Shown here in pieces: positions 42,561-53,507 of a DNA stretch of 64,000 bases. The number at the start of each line of letters is the position of its first letter. Positions within the stretch are counted from its first letter, which is position 1. The notes under the pieces are model-generated. The model was not told where the DNA came from. It made no database searches and worked only from the letters and a program-made list of their open reading frames with translations. Source of the DNA: Phytoseiulus persimilis (lineage: Eukaryota > Arthropoda > Arachnida > Mesostigmata > Phytoseiidae); contig CM075102.1 in the NCBI GenBank assembly GCA_037576195.1, forward strand, positions 8,618,001-8,682,000, in the 5' to 3' direction. The translations under genes and the position numbers were made by a program.

Positions 42561-45500
42561 CTATTTGACATCTTTAGAGACACCTGTACTTCTTATAATT
42601 TATATTCAGTTCAGGATTATCTTCTTCTCTGTATCACGGCACTCCCCTCCACTCGATTTCTGGCGGTGGGTTAGGTTTCGTCTCGACCTTTGGAGACTTC
42701 ATCCGGACGCAACTTAGACCGACAGTCTGAGGAATTCTTGATAGCCTCCAAAGGTGGGATGTTTCGCGTACAAGACGACCGGAACTTTTTGCACATTTCC
42801 TCTAAACTGTGTTCACCACAGGAAATTAACGATCGAGAGCGTCGATTCTCCTGAGCTTCGATGGAACTTTCCAATGGTTCGCCGCGCACTCTGAGATTCA
42901 ATGAGCGAAAAGGAGCGGGCTCCGACTGTCAGCGTCATCATAGATGAACATTGGAATGTGTTATCCGCTCAGGCCAAGTCAGCCACCTAATGCACTTAGC
43001 GTGGAATAGTAAATAGCCTTACACAAGACTTACCGAACGCGCATTCATAAGCCATCACCACTCTTCCGCCTGAGCGACGCGGGGCACTCGAGGGAATGCT
43101 TGATGCTGATCCGAATGTTCCCGGTGGGGCGAATTCTACTGGATTAGTCGCGGCATGAATTAGGTTGCGGTGTTAACTGGGCGACTGACGCAACGTAGAT
43201 AGCAGGTTGTTCGGGTTTATAAATAGAAACGAGGTAGCTGTGTAGGTTGACTCAGAAGATCTCAAACTCGTGCGGAGAGTCGATCCAATCGTGATGTTCG
43301 ATTGTCGCAGTATCACTGACTTCGACATTTCATCCGAAGTCATCACGCCGCGGAACACTCCTTGCCGGAGCTCTCCTCCCCCTTCGCGAATCAGCGGGAG
43401 GTTTCGCACAAAGGCGATTTGACTCCTTCACGAATCGACTTACGCTGCCCCCGTCGGACCGGGAGAACTTTCTCTGCGTATTTCCGAGCATCCCGGTGAA
43501 CAGCTTCGATTCATACTGATAGGACAGATGATTCGTGAAACCTCCGACCAGCTCCTGACCTGAGTTTCGGAGCCCGACTGGCGCTTAGTTCTTCGTCCTA
43601 GAATGTTCATCTATTGCATTCGACAAGCCACTGGGTCCACTCATGTATGCCATCGTCCGGTACTACCACGGCGAGAGACTTCGACATGAATATTCATCCA
43701 GCCTCCGGGGGATCTCGACACTTACCCTCCCGTGGCCATCTGCATATTCACCACATGCCTTCGACCCTCTCCTTCGTTGAAAATATCACGACTGTCGAAA
43801 ATGTGACACATTCTGTCTGTTGCTCCCAAAACTCGTAAGGAACTTGACTATTCTCTCTTCATCCTCTCCATTTCAGTTAGCCCCAGAGTTTCCACAGGAG
43901 GAGTTCTTGCTGGACATCTACGCTCTTCCCTAATGGCGACTTTGCACCGCGCCCACCAAAATCTCGAATTCGGGTCTTTGAGCACCTCAGCTCCTTGTTT
44001 CCACAGCTGTCACCGCTGGTGCTGTTCTCGAATCGAGATCGGAATATATGATACATTGGATAAAATCAAAATAGTCAAAAGCAAGTTTGGCACACTGCGA
44101 CATAGCTTCTGCGAGGTTTTTCGCTCCGCCCGCCGGGCGAAAGGTGTTGTAAGGCCTCCGAAATTAACGAAGGGTCGATACAGTGAGCGAAGTCCACCGT
44201 CCCGTGCGTTCCGCCACAACGAGATTACCATATACTGTACCACATCTGACTTCCTCCGGGACGAAGGAGGCCGATTCCGTTCCACACGATCGACAGCGCT
44301 GAGCTCCCGCGTCGTGTGTCTTCCGCTAGAAATTCATATTTGTTGTATCTCTGCGTGAGGAGTGTTCGAGGGCTCTTCGGACTGAATCGTGGCAGGGGGG
44401 AGGGAGAGGAGGACAAATGGGGTAGGTTTCGGCCTGAGTCCTGAACCTTCCTCGAGACACGATTCTACTGGCATCTCCACACCGTTCTGATCGATAAAGA
44501 AGTATACTTCTCCGGACATACACGAATTCGAACGTGATCAATGTGACAGATTGTCAGCTTGAGCTCTGTAGGTCCAATGTTGCCCCGACTCAGCTGTCGG
44601 GAACGCGGGGCAAACAAGCAATCGTTCTCTGACTCGACAAAGTTCAAGGACGGCTGATTGAACCCTCCCTTTGCAATCGAACATGTTTCCGGAGCCAGCG
44701 CAGAGAAGCCTTGAATTTTCAACCATTGTCATTGAAATGGATGCCAATCCGGAGGCAGTGTTTCCCGAGCCTGCTTCAGTTGGGAAGGGGGGTATAAGTC
44801 GAGACATCGTAGTCTGGTCAACCCGCTTGCCAAAATTTCGGGCTCCAGTGTGAGTGCGAGAGGAGAAAAAAATATTGGTGTATGCAGAGCCCCTTCTGCC
44901 GGGGTGCGTCAGTCGTCACGCTTGCAAAAGTTTGCATCGATTCCTCCTCCAGGTTGTCGGCTGCAATTCGTCTACGCCCACCGCTTTGTTTAGATAACAA
45001 CAGCTTGCAAAAGTTCACACGCTCCCCGTAGAACTCACGAGCCCTGTTGATTCCTAGGTACACAGGCGCAATGGAACGCACGTCAGGTTTGCATTCGTTG
45101 GCGCACTTACAGTGGGATCATGTTATTTTCACTGCACCCGTTCGCGGTACTCTCAGGCGAGATATTTGCTGAGAGAGGATTCGCGAACGCTCAGGAAATG
45201 TATATTTATGTGGCAGAAAGTAACCACCCGTCCTCCTGAAACTGCAACAAACTGGCCCTGACGTCCGATCTCTCGGGTTCTCCCAGGAATTCCAAATTTT
45301 ACCTCGTTCTAAGAGACGGGGTCAAGCATCGGGCGACGAGAGGCTTAGACTTTCTTGGAAGAGTCAGAGGCTTGGAAGTAGCCTGGATGACCCGTCAAGA
45401 CACGGAAGACTTCATACATTCCCTTCATAACCTAACAAAAATCTACGCAAGAAAGTGGCCCGCCGAGGTGGGATTCTGCGTTTGTTAGCCCTATTCTCGC

Positions 45501-45625
45501 CAAATACCATCTCTTCAATCGGAATGGCCGGGGATGTCCGCAAAATGAGGCCGTAGCCTTCTGGGACGAATACGGTCTCGTAACATATCTCCAACCGGTT
45601 CCCTGACTTCCCGCTCTTCGAGGAC
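42561..45625. other. No gene recognised
   Basis: Only short chance-like frames were seen on both strands. Confidence 0.5.
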
Positions 45626-45662
45626 AGTGTAGGAAGTTCATCCGTGGAGAACTTCCTACACT
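45626..45662. repeat. Perfect 14-bp hairpin
   Basis: AGTGTAGGAAGTTC at 45626-45639 is followed by a 9-nt loop and its exact reverse complement at 45649-45662. It lies about 130 bp upstream of the foldback element. Its role is unknown. Confidence 0.85.
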
Positions 45663-45791
45663 TCCGTCTGACACTAATTGTCGAACCGACAGTTCTCAGA
45701 GCGCAGCTCGTAGATCGGCGTTTGTGAACATTTTTTGCCTTCCCGACGAGCTCCAGAGCTGTCCAAGATTTTCCCTCCAGACGGTATCCTA

Positions 45792-45799
45792 CAACTCCC
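45792..45799. repeat. Left target site duplication
   Basis: CAACTCCC abuts the left end of the foldback element and is repeated exactly at 46106-46113. Confidence 0.75.
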
Positions 45800-46105
45800 G
45801 GGTGCCCGTCAACTGGGCCCCGGCGTCAACTGGGCTTCGCCGTCGACTGGGCCATGGCGTCAACCGGGCCACGGGGTCAACAGGGGCCTTAACCTGACCT
45901 CACCGGACTCCCCCGCACGATTTCGAGTGCGCTGGCTGTCGATCTGCTCGCATCGCTCCGCTCGCTCGCCCGAGCCCTAACCTAAGCTCACCCAATCTCC
46001 CAATCCGCTTCAAGTCCGCTGCCTGCCGGTCCGCTCGGAAGTTGACGGCGAGGCCCAGTTGACGGCGAAGCCCAGTTGACGCCGGGGCCCAGCTGACGCG
46101 CTCCC
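45800..46105. mobile_element. Foldback-type non-autonomous DNA transposon
   Basis: This is a 306-bp element with long terminal inverted repeats. The outer 54 bases of the left end (45800-45853) match the reverse complement of the right end (46052-46105) at 50 positions. Both ends begin GGG(T/A)GC(C/G)C. The repeats are themselves built of 17-bp direct units: GTCAACTGGGCCCCGGC and variants start at 45808, 45825, 45842, 45859 and 45876, and the inverse units start at 46041, 46058, 46075 and 46092. Inverted ends made of short tandem units are the hallmark of foldback elements. The 8-bp duplication CAACTCCC on both sides fits hAT-, P- or Merlin-like transposition, but the tips do not match a family I can name. 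The centre is about 150 bp and non-coding, so movement would need a transposase supplied elsewhere. The well-matched ends suggest a fairly recent insertion. Confidence 0.85.
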
Positions 46106-46113
46106 CAACTCCC
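46106..46113. repeat. Right target site duplication
   Basis: CAACTCCC, an exact copy of 45792-45799, directly after the right end of the foldback element. Confidence 0.75.
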
Positions 46114-47429
46114 TATCTAAGGGCCCTCTTCTATAGTGCCTGTTCTCGGACGGGGAATCCGAAAAATCAGTTATGGAATCTCCAGTCGAGCAAAGTTAAT
46201 TTTCCAAACGCTAAGGATGTCAGAGCCATGACATCGGCTCCCTAGCGCGGGAGAACATCCTCCAGCAAAGTGCTGTCCACGAAATTGCAAGTGGAATGGC
46301 GCGAATCGATGGACCTTCGAGTCGGGAACTGGCTAAAATTCATATCGCGCTCTCACCACCTCTTGGGCATTCCAGAGGCTCGCATAGCAGATCAATTTCG
46401 AGGCAGGGATGACCACTGAGAGCTCCTTCTCGGCGATAGCCGACTCGTTGTACCCGTCACGCTACCCTCGGAACGTCCCAACACAACTCGCGGCTCTGCT
46501 CAGGACGATCATGGGGACTGTGATGAAGGCGGTGCACGGATTGCCCCGACATATACTGTAGCCCGGGCTGAAACCGTTTCTTGAGGTGCCAACCATGTTC
46601 CTCCTTTTGTATCCACCCAACTGTTGGGAGTTTCAGGCGGGGAGATGTTGGTCCTCCAGATGAAGGCCTCGAGGTTTCTTCGAAAATGCGAACAAATCCG
46701 AACAAACTCCGTGTGGACTCCCTGCCATTCAAATTATCGTGATGTTCCGTCGTCCACGGCTGAACTCGAGGGGCATCTGTTGCAGAATTTTGCGGATCTT
46801 TTGGAGGTGCTTTTCTTCAACTCGAACACGAGTTGAACTCATATTTCCAAGGATTCGTCCTAGCCATCACTGTAGGCTGGAAGAGTGGACGGGCCAAGAG
46901 CTCGAGATTGTCTCTGTTTCAGAATTCCTTTCGACACACTCTCACCGCGTCCCGCGGCAACGGATGTTGGAAGCAATCCCTACATTCGTTCCGACGTGTT
47001 CGGAGGAAGGATCGAGAGGGACCAGTCCATGCCGTCCGAAACACGAAATCATCGACAATCGATTTTCGTTCATGAGATACGGGCCGAGTTATGGCATCAT
47101 AATCTATAGGAAACGAAGGGCAAAGCTCTAAGATCCTCGGCAACGACGAGTCGTACAAGATACAACGACCAACTATACATCCTGTACTCGAATCAGAGAC
47201 TTGAAAAACCTGCCAGCGCACAAAAAAACAATCTGGCGCGTCCCAAGAGCCTCAGCCCTTCTGAAACTCAAGAATATGTGCGACAAGCTCCCTCCGACGA
47301 CGACACATCGGAGGATCAGCCTTGAACGATCCAAGAAACGGATGAGTTGGACGATGGGATGCGAAATATCGTGTTCCGTGATAAGAGTGAATTCAACATA
47401 GACTGTCCGGATTGAATCAACAGCCAATG
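46114..47429. other. No gene recognised
   Basis: Only chance-like open frames, none with splice signals or motifs. Confidence 0.5.
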
Positions 47430-47570
47430 CCGATCATTTTGGCTCCGAACGTGTAGACGCGGAAACTCTGGCTCCAGAGACATTTGACCTCCGAGACACC
47501 TTGGCTCTGGACAGCATAGGACATTTTGGCTGCAGACGATTCGGTCTGCTCTGGATACATCAAGGGTCTC
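47430..47570 (-). repeat. Degenerate 15-17-bp tandem array, left (reverse) arm
   Basis: Units such as TTTTGGCTCCGAACGT, ACTCTGGCTCCAGAG, TTGACCTCCGAGAC and TTTTGGCTGCAGACG follow one another at 15-18-bp steps. They are the reverse complement of the motif in the array at 47808-47957, making an inverted pair about 240 bp apart. Confidence 0.55.
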
Positions 47571-47807
47571 ACCAAAGTTTGGGTAGCTTATCCGTTGTTC
47601 CGAGAGGATTCACAACCCGCGGCGCGAACATTATTCATGATTTGTATGTTCTGGCCACGAAGCTTGCTGTGTGAATTTTGCACGCCAACGCGATTACGCG
47701 TGGGCCATATCGAGATCAGCGAAGGTCCTCAGAACAACGGATGAGGTGGTCAAACATTGATACCCCGGGGTGTCCAAGTTACCTGGTCAACGTGGTCGAG
47801 CTAGAAC

Positions 47808-47957
47808 GTTTGAATCCGAAATGCTCGACGTTGAACCGTCTGAAGCCACAACGTCCGAGGCCGAATAGTTTTAAAGCCAAATAAACTTCCGAGTTTCCGT
47901 GCTAAAGCGTCCGAAGCCGGTACCTCTGAACCCGAAGTGTCACGGGCCGTGCAAAAC
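47808..47957 (+). repeat. Degenerate 15-17-bp tandem array, right (forward) arm
   Basis: Units CGTTTGAATCCGAA, CGTCTGAAGCCACAA, CGTCCGAGGCCGAAT, GTTTTAAAGCCAAAT, CGTCCGAAGCCGGTA and CCTCTGAACCCGAAG follow at about 15-17 bp. Consensus is near CGTCCGAAGCCGAAA. The drift between copies is large, so the array is old. Confidence 0.55.
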
Positions 47958-50398
47958 TAATATCACCATTTGCACAAAAGAGGCTCGATCCCATTCCAAG
48001 AGACAGTGGGGGAGGGGGGGGGGGAGTCAATACAGGTCTGGGGAGCGGTCAGCCGGCGTGGAGCGTTTCAAGCTATCTCCGTTGTGAGAATAATAATTGC
48101 CAGGGATTACAAGTTGTGGCTCGGAAATATCAGGCACCCGCAGCGCTTGAGGAAGTGAGCGAAAATTTAGTTTTCCGACATGTTTGTGCAACGAGTATTG
48201 AGGATTTGTTCAGAGCGAAGATGAAGGAATTTCCTGAATGACCTCTCAGAAGTCCTGATTCAAACATCATAGAGACTCTAAAAAACTTCGCTGCGGCCTT
48301 TTCGACGCGAACGGTGAGCGATACCAGACGCGAGAGGCACTGAAGCGAGCGATCGTCCTTTCCTGAGCCGAAATCGGAGAGCAACACATGAAACTTCCGT
48401 ATGATTCCCTTCTGAAGCATATCTCTGAGGACAGCAATGCAGAACGGAGCGGAGGCGGAGGGTGGACCTGATGCCCGACCTGAGAACATGGCAAAGTCGA
48501 AGGACAGGTCACCTAGCACCCAACACAAGCGCTAACAGGCCACGGCTGATTTGAGAAGGACTTGAGGGAGAGGAGTCGAGGAGCGGCACCAGAATGTTCC
48601 CTCTGCTGCTAGGGAGGGTGCAGTCTACAAACTCTTCGAGTGCGCATCCTTCGGAGGGAGAACGGGGCGCGCTCGAGGACAAGTTGGGATGGAGGCCGAC
48701 CACCTCAGACTTTGTCAGCAAGATGCCAGGGAGTCAGGTGGAGTGGACGGAAAACGAGAGATATGTCCGTAGAATCATCGGCCGTAAAGACGATCCTGAA
48801 CGCAGCGACAATCTGAATGTGATAAGTGTGAAGGAGCCGGACTCTCCCCCGATGATATGTTTCCATCCAGTAGAGTCGAAATGTCTGCAAATAAACTTAG
48901 TGTCAGCAAGTGCGGACAAACTCTTCAGGAAAAAAAACGGCGAAATGGAGTTCAACGGAACATTAGATACGAGATTACATGAATCATAATTGGATGAATC
49001 AGCCTGATGATGATTCCATGTTACGGCTCAAATTCGGCTTGCTTCAATCATTTGCTACGAGTCCGACGGATCGGAATCAACTTTTCCACGAGCGCAATCG
49101 ACGAGAAGCGAGGAAAGTTGAATGGCGCCATCAACATCCTCTTTTTTCATTACTAGGGATAATCAAGACCAAGATTCGAGTGTGTATAACTCCCTGTTGA
49201 GATTTGAGAGCAAGTCCGTTCGATTGACATTGTGCACATGATGACCGCGAATTCAGACAACCATGCGCGTTGAGCACTCTGAGGGGACAATCCGATTTTC
49301 AAATCATTCGATTGTCTCAGAGGAGTAGGCCATGCTTTGCTCATAGAGACATCATGGAATGCCAGCACAGAGTTATTTGCTGATCTCATCCATCTCTGCC
49401 GTTGTTCCACGATTCCAGAAGTCAACCGCTCAGTCTGAGCCATGCTCGTTCTGATACTATTGCATTCACAAGGAAGTATTGTCCGAGGCTCTCTCGCGGC
49501 GAGTAGAACAAGGGACTAATTGATTGGCTGATTCGAATGCGAAAAAGCTGTTATTCTCAGTTTTTGAAGCAGAACAAGTATATATGTGTCAGATTGTGAA
49601 TGTAGTCTCAACAGCATATCCCAGCGCAAACAAACAGACCCAAAGTGGTGCCCATGTGCGGGTTATTACAACTCTGGACAATAATGCACAGACGTTGGCT
49701 CGATACTCACTGGTTTTCGGTGGAATTCGCTCAAGTGCCGCTCTCTTCAGTTGACTCCTTTCGGCTTCGGCACCTCTCATACATCAGTTTCTGCCGGATT
49801 CACAGTATAGATAACCCCGAGCCTACAGTCGAGAGGAGCTCTAGATGCCTCGAACCGGTGAGCTCATCGTCTAAAGGCCCGTTTTTCTCCCTCGACATAA
49901 CATCCGATTGTCCCATTTCTCAAGAGATGCGTCTGCTCCCGGAGATTCCGTCGACACTTCGGTCTCGTTACACTGACAATGGGCAGGACGCCCCGGTCCT
50001 CACACAACGTCAGAGATGACGAGCGAGAATCCCGCGCCAGGTTTTTGATGAGAAGAGATTTTTAGATGACTTGGGCCGAAGTTTCGAAAACAGACGTTCT
50101 CTCTGGGTTCTGCTCTCATAACGGTAAAGAACACCAACCGGAGCCACTTCTCCGATCGCCTTTTCCGTGAACGACGACAAGAAAGGCTCTGTGATCTGTC
50201 ACAGATCATCCGCGAAGCTCAGTCTTAGCGTCGGGATTGAACACAGCGATCTCATGGAGGAAGATAGAAAACGTCAGCGGCGGTGCTCAAGAGAACAGCA
50301 CACGGGATCGCAGTTTGACTGTTAGAATCCACGATGCTGGTGACTTTCACGAGAAAGCTCTCGAGCATGTCCCTGTTGCCCGCGCCCGTGGGAGGAGG
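47958..50398. other. No gene recognised
   Basis: A G-run at 48014-48024 and scattered chance-like frames were seen. Nothing could be assigned. Confidence 0.5.
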
Positions 50399-50437
50399 TC
50401 ATAAAACGCAACTTGGAATTCGCTGTGTAGTTCAGCG
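50399..50437 (+). promoter_or_regulatory. Core promoter: TATA box plus initiator
   Basis: TCATAAAACG supplies a TATA-type box (ATAAAA at 50401-50406). TTCAG, matching the arthropod TCA(G/T) initiator, lies at 50431-50435, so its A is 33 bases from the start of the TATA box. The first ATG follows at 50454. Confidence 0.5.
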
Positions 50438-50453
50438 AACGAAACGGAACAAA

Positions 50454-50576
50454 ATGCTGCTCGAGATGCAAATGACCTTCGTAGCTGCTCTCTGTGTAGG
50501 ACTCTGCGTTGTCCAAGCGGCCAACCGACGACTCCTCTGCCGTTCCATGTTACCGGCGTCGAGTTCTGCAGAGTAG
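50454..50576 (+). CDS. Very short secreted peptide or truncated gene
   Basis: The frame starts at the first ATG downstream of a well-spaced TATA/initiator pair and encodes 40 residues. A hydrophobic stretch MTFVAALCVGLCVVQA reads as a signal peptide, followed by only 18 residues with one Cys. An AATAAA at 50764-50769 could serve as its poly(A) signal. The product seems too short, and the sequence just after the stop contains, in another frame, a Cys-bearing peptide (KCGGAFQFRLGTLICGPIG and onward) that stays open to 50742. A splice joining the two would need a weak donor. It may be a mis-spliced reading of a longer gene or a degenerate relative of the secreted gene downstream. The function is unknown. 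Confidence 0.35.
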   Translation: MLLEMQMTFVAALCVGLCVVQAANRRLLCRSMLPASSSAE

Positions 50577-50704
50577 AACTCCGAATACACCACCCACACC
50601 GCCCGCCCACAACAACATAAAGTGCGGAGGAGCGTTCCAATTCCGTCTGGGAACCCTTATCTGCGGACCCATCGGAACTCGGTGCTTCGATGGCCGAGCT
50701 CTCC

Positions 50705-50740
50705 TTATAGAAGGCCCCGCCCTCAGCACAGCAGATCATT
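50705..50740 (+). promoter_or_regulatory. Likely core promoter of the 50809 gene
   Basis: TTATAGAA at 50705-50712 resembles a TATA box, and ATCATT (50735-50740) gives an initiator whose A is 32 bases from the TATA core. A second AT-rich word, GGGAATAAAAA at 50761-50771, could be an alternative TATA box or the poly(A) signal of the preceding unit. Confidence 0.4.
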
Positions 50741-50763
50741 GATGAAATCTATTGGGCGGCGGG

Positions 50764-50769
50764 AATAAA
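50764..50769 (+). terminator. Possible poly(A) signal AATAAA
   Basis: A canonical hexamer 188 bp after the stop of the 50454 frame, inside the leader of the next gene. Confidence 0.3.
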
Positions 50770-50808
50770 AACGTGGACCGAAAATTAATCTCCGTCTGTT
50801 TGTTCACG

Positions 50809-51705
50809 ATGCGTTCGATCGCGGCGGCCGGGCTGATTCCAGTCCTGATCGCCGTTCAGTTCACTATACGGGCTGTCGGCCAGGATGTCAAGGGCTTCAG
50901 GTCACCAGGATGTACTCCTTGCAAACCGTCGCAGCCGATCACAACAATCAACTGCAATTGTCGAAAATTGGTTTCTGTGAAGGTCCCCGACGCTCCAGGT
51001 CTACCGTCCTGTCTAACGATTCTGCAACTGCTATGCACGTCTCCTGGAAGCTCTAAAGGGACCGTGGGTGACTACGTTGCCGCACTCACCGCCGTAAGTT
51101 CCTATAGATTGCATTCTCGTTCGTTCCTCGCCCCCCTTCCCCGCTCCACGACCTCAGAATGCCGCAGGCATCGATTCAGCACTAGAATGGGAGCGATCCC
51201 GAACTCGGGAATGCACGTTCGCCGTTTTCGCGGGGCTTCCTTGAGCGTTCCCGCAACGATCGCCACAGAAAGCGATAACGTATCTTCCCCCTTCGCGCGG
51301 CTCCTCACTCGATGATAGTGTCCCAGAATCCTTGAGCCGAGACTTTTGAGTCAGGATTTCGAGGAGTCTCGAAACTGAATTTGTTGACTCCAATCGAAAC
51401 ACTTCATCTCCCCGAGCGTACCTCTGATTTTACCTGTTTTTGTTCATTTGCAGACCACTCAGTGTCTGGCGCGACTGACCGTTCTCAATGCCAACTCTAC
51501 CGACTTGAGCAATATCAATGGAGGAGGCGGTGGCGGAGGAGGCGGTGGTGGAGGGAACTCTCCCGTCGGCGGTCGCCTGCTTCAACAGCTCTTGGGAGGT
51601 CTTGGGCAGAACCTTGATAACTTGCTCAAGGGTCTCCTTGGATCTGGAGCTCAGCCTGGCGGTGGTCTATTGGGTCAGATACTGAGCGGCGGCAATGTGG
51701 GCTAG
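50809..51705 (+). CDS. Secreted Cys- and Gly/Leu-rich protein, two exons
   Basis: Exon 1 is 50809-51093 and exon 2 is 51454-51705, giving 178 residues. The phase-0 intron runs from GTAAGT to a pyrimidine-rich TTCATTTGCAG. Residues 1-24 form a clear signal peptide ending RAVGQ. The mature N-terminal half carries seven cysteines (35, 38, 49, 51, 68, 76, 99), including CTPC and CNC pairs. Exon 2 then encodes a Ser/Asn/Asp-rich link, twelve consecutive Gly encoded by GGA/GGC/GGT, and a tail of repeated LL-GG blocks (QQLLGGLGQ, NLLKGLLGSG) that looks amphipathic. I know no family with this layout. An extracellular structural, silk-like or cuticular role, or a salivary one, would fit but is inference. 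The start was chosen as the only ATG giving a signal peptide. The odd number of cysteines hints at dimers or an unpaired thiol. Confidence 0.75.
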
Positions 51706-52542
51706 AGTCCACGTGCATTTGCGGCGATTTTCCACAAACTCCGCGCTCTGCAGCAGCGGCGGATACAAGGAGGAGAATGTAGCGATACTTTCTGCTCGAT
51801 TTTTTTCCAGACTAACATACACCATTGAAGCCTGCTAACGATATCGTTTTCGTCCCGCTCGCGGAATTTTCTCGAGCTGCAGAGAGGAGAGGCTTCCAGG
51901 ATCCATTTTTCAACACCTGAATTATAACGGAGGAAAATATAATCAGTTGCTGGCCCATGGGAATTCTAAACTCTGGACTCAACACAGTGTATTTACTATT
52001 GACGGAGCCAAGGAGGAGCATGGAGTGAAAGATAAAGTTCGATCATGTCTAAACCATCCCTGCTGGTCTTCCATTGCTAGCTTGAAACTCGAGCCGGATT
52101 GCAGTGTGACCAATATCCTGTCTACGCCTCTCAGACTCACAGAGACGTCACACTAAACATCGAGGCTCAATTCGCCCGCTGGATCTCACTTTGAAGGTCT
52201 CAAGGGCTTAACTCTCTATATTACATTGCGGAGAACATGTCAGACCGTCGCAGCCGTACCATCCGCCGCCAAAAGTGTTTCGCAATGTTCTCGAAGACGA
52301 ACTGAAGTTGGGTCGCAGCTCTAGCTTCAGACTGGCTAGAAACCTGGGAAAACTCGGAAGCCGGGAACGGACGAGAGCATACCAGCTTGAATGATTCAAT
52401 GAACAACGATCTGGATTTCTGGATCTTTGGATTCCTTTAAACAGTGACACAGGTCTGTATCGAAGGAGGACTCCGAATCGGAGAAACGCCTATTCCGGCG
52501 TTGAAGACATTACACCCGGGTATGCTGCTCGGAGAAGAGCGT
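51706..52542. other. Spacer between convergent genes
   Basis: No gene is supported. AT-rich words near 51930-51945 (AATATA) may be a weak poly(A) signal for the plus-strand gene. An 80-codon minus-strand frame at 52208-52450 has no motif. Confidence 0.5.
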
Positions 52543-52548
52543 TTTATT
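52543..52548 (-). terminator. Possible poly(A) signal for the 52816-53507 gene
   Basis: TTTATT on the plus strand gives AATAAA on the minus strand, about 270 bp past the stop codon. Confidence 0.35.
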
Positions 52549-52815
52549 CTAAAGCTCAACGTTGGACTAGAGGCCTGGATACCTCACGATATTAGGTTAT
52601 GCCAGAGAAACGCAACGACGTCTCCGACGGGATGAGGGTTGAGTTACGATGCATAGAGTTTTGGAAACAAGAGGCCGTTATGGGATTGTGAGTAGTTGGA
52701 ATCTAACCATCGCTCGACGTCTGAAGCGAGATGGATCACTCTTTGCGAGGCGGATAATGAGCATGAGAAGCCAGATCTCTGCGAAAGAATCGGCGGAGAC
52801 TCGGCGTCGATCCAG

Positions 52816-53507
52816 CTATTGCCGCCATTCACGCGCACGTGTTATCTCCAACACGACGCATATTTCGCGTTTCCGACAGTAGAACTCATAGCAGACTCGA
52901 GGAATCCCCATAACCTTCAAAAGAGAAAAAAGAAAGAGGCAGTCGTCAATGAGGTGTTCCTATTCGTCAATTCTAGGTCACATGTTCTATTAATTGGAAG
53001 TCCAAAATAGAACCTCCAACCTGCGACCGGTTTGGCACGAGAAGAAAGTCCGCGGAGCGGATGGAATTGGAAAATCCGTTCACGAGTAGGTAAAATCGAA
53101 GGTGTAGGCCTCAGTATAGGGTCTCCGGAATCAGAGAATCTTTGTCGCGGGACTGCCGCACCGATTTTGGAGCAGGCATCCCATGGCTGGCGCCTTCCCG
53201 TCAAGTTCAATTGGGCAGATTTCCCAAGTACCGAGCGGACGAGAGTTTTTCAACGGAAACTCACCTTACACTTGCTGCAGATATCAATGTTGTACCATCC
53301 GAGATCGTCTCGAACAAAAACGTACTGACTCCCGTCGTGGCTCCGGCACAGGGCAGGACATTTCGCTTTGAAAGGACTCAAGGTCGAATAAACCGGGTGG
53401 TATCCTTCTCGGCATAGTCTACCGTCAATGAGACCGGCCTCGGTACAGGTCAGAAAAGATAGAAGACCGTAAAGCACTACGGAGATGACTGACTCTGAGC
53501 CTTGCAT
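52816..53507 (-). CDS. Secreted eight-cysteine protein, two exons
   Basis: Minus strand. Exon 1 is 53507-53265 (81 codons) and exon 2 is 52914-52816, giving 113 residues. The phase-0 intron (350 bp) runs from TGTAAG|GTGAGT to a strong pyrimidine tract ending TTTGAAG. Residues 1-24 (MQGSESVISVVLYGLLSFLT and on) form a signal peptide. The mature protein has cysteines at 32, 50, 54, 77, 80, 89, 94 and 100, spaced C-17-C-3-C-22-C-2-C-8-C-4-C-5-C. The chosen acceptor gives this even total; a nearer acceptor at about 53001 would add only a 15-residue tail without cysteine. It is likely an extracellular disulfide-rich protein, reminiscent of arthropod salivary, venom or immune peptides such as single-domain VWC proteins, but the pattern does not match that family closely. 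An initiator-like GTTCAGTTG lies upstream near 53590. Confidence 0.65.

Noticed and set aside
45976-45985. Two CCTAA units, like the arthropod telomere repeat
   Set aside because: There are only two copies, inside the spacer of the foldback element, so coincidence is the simplest reading.
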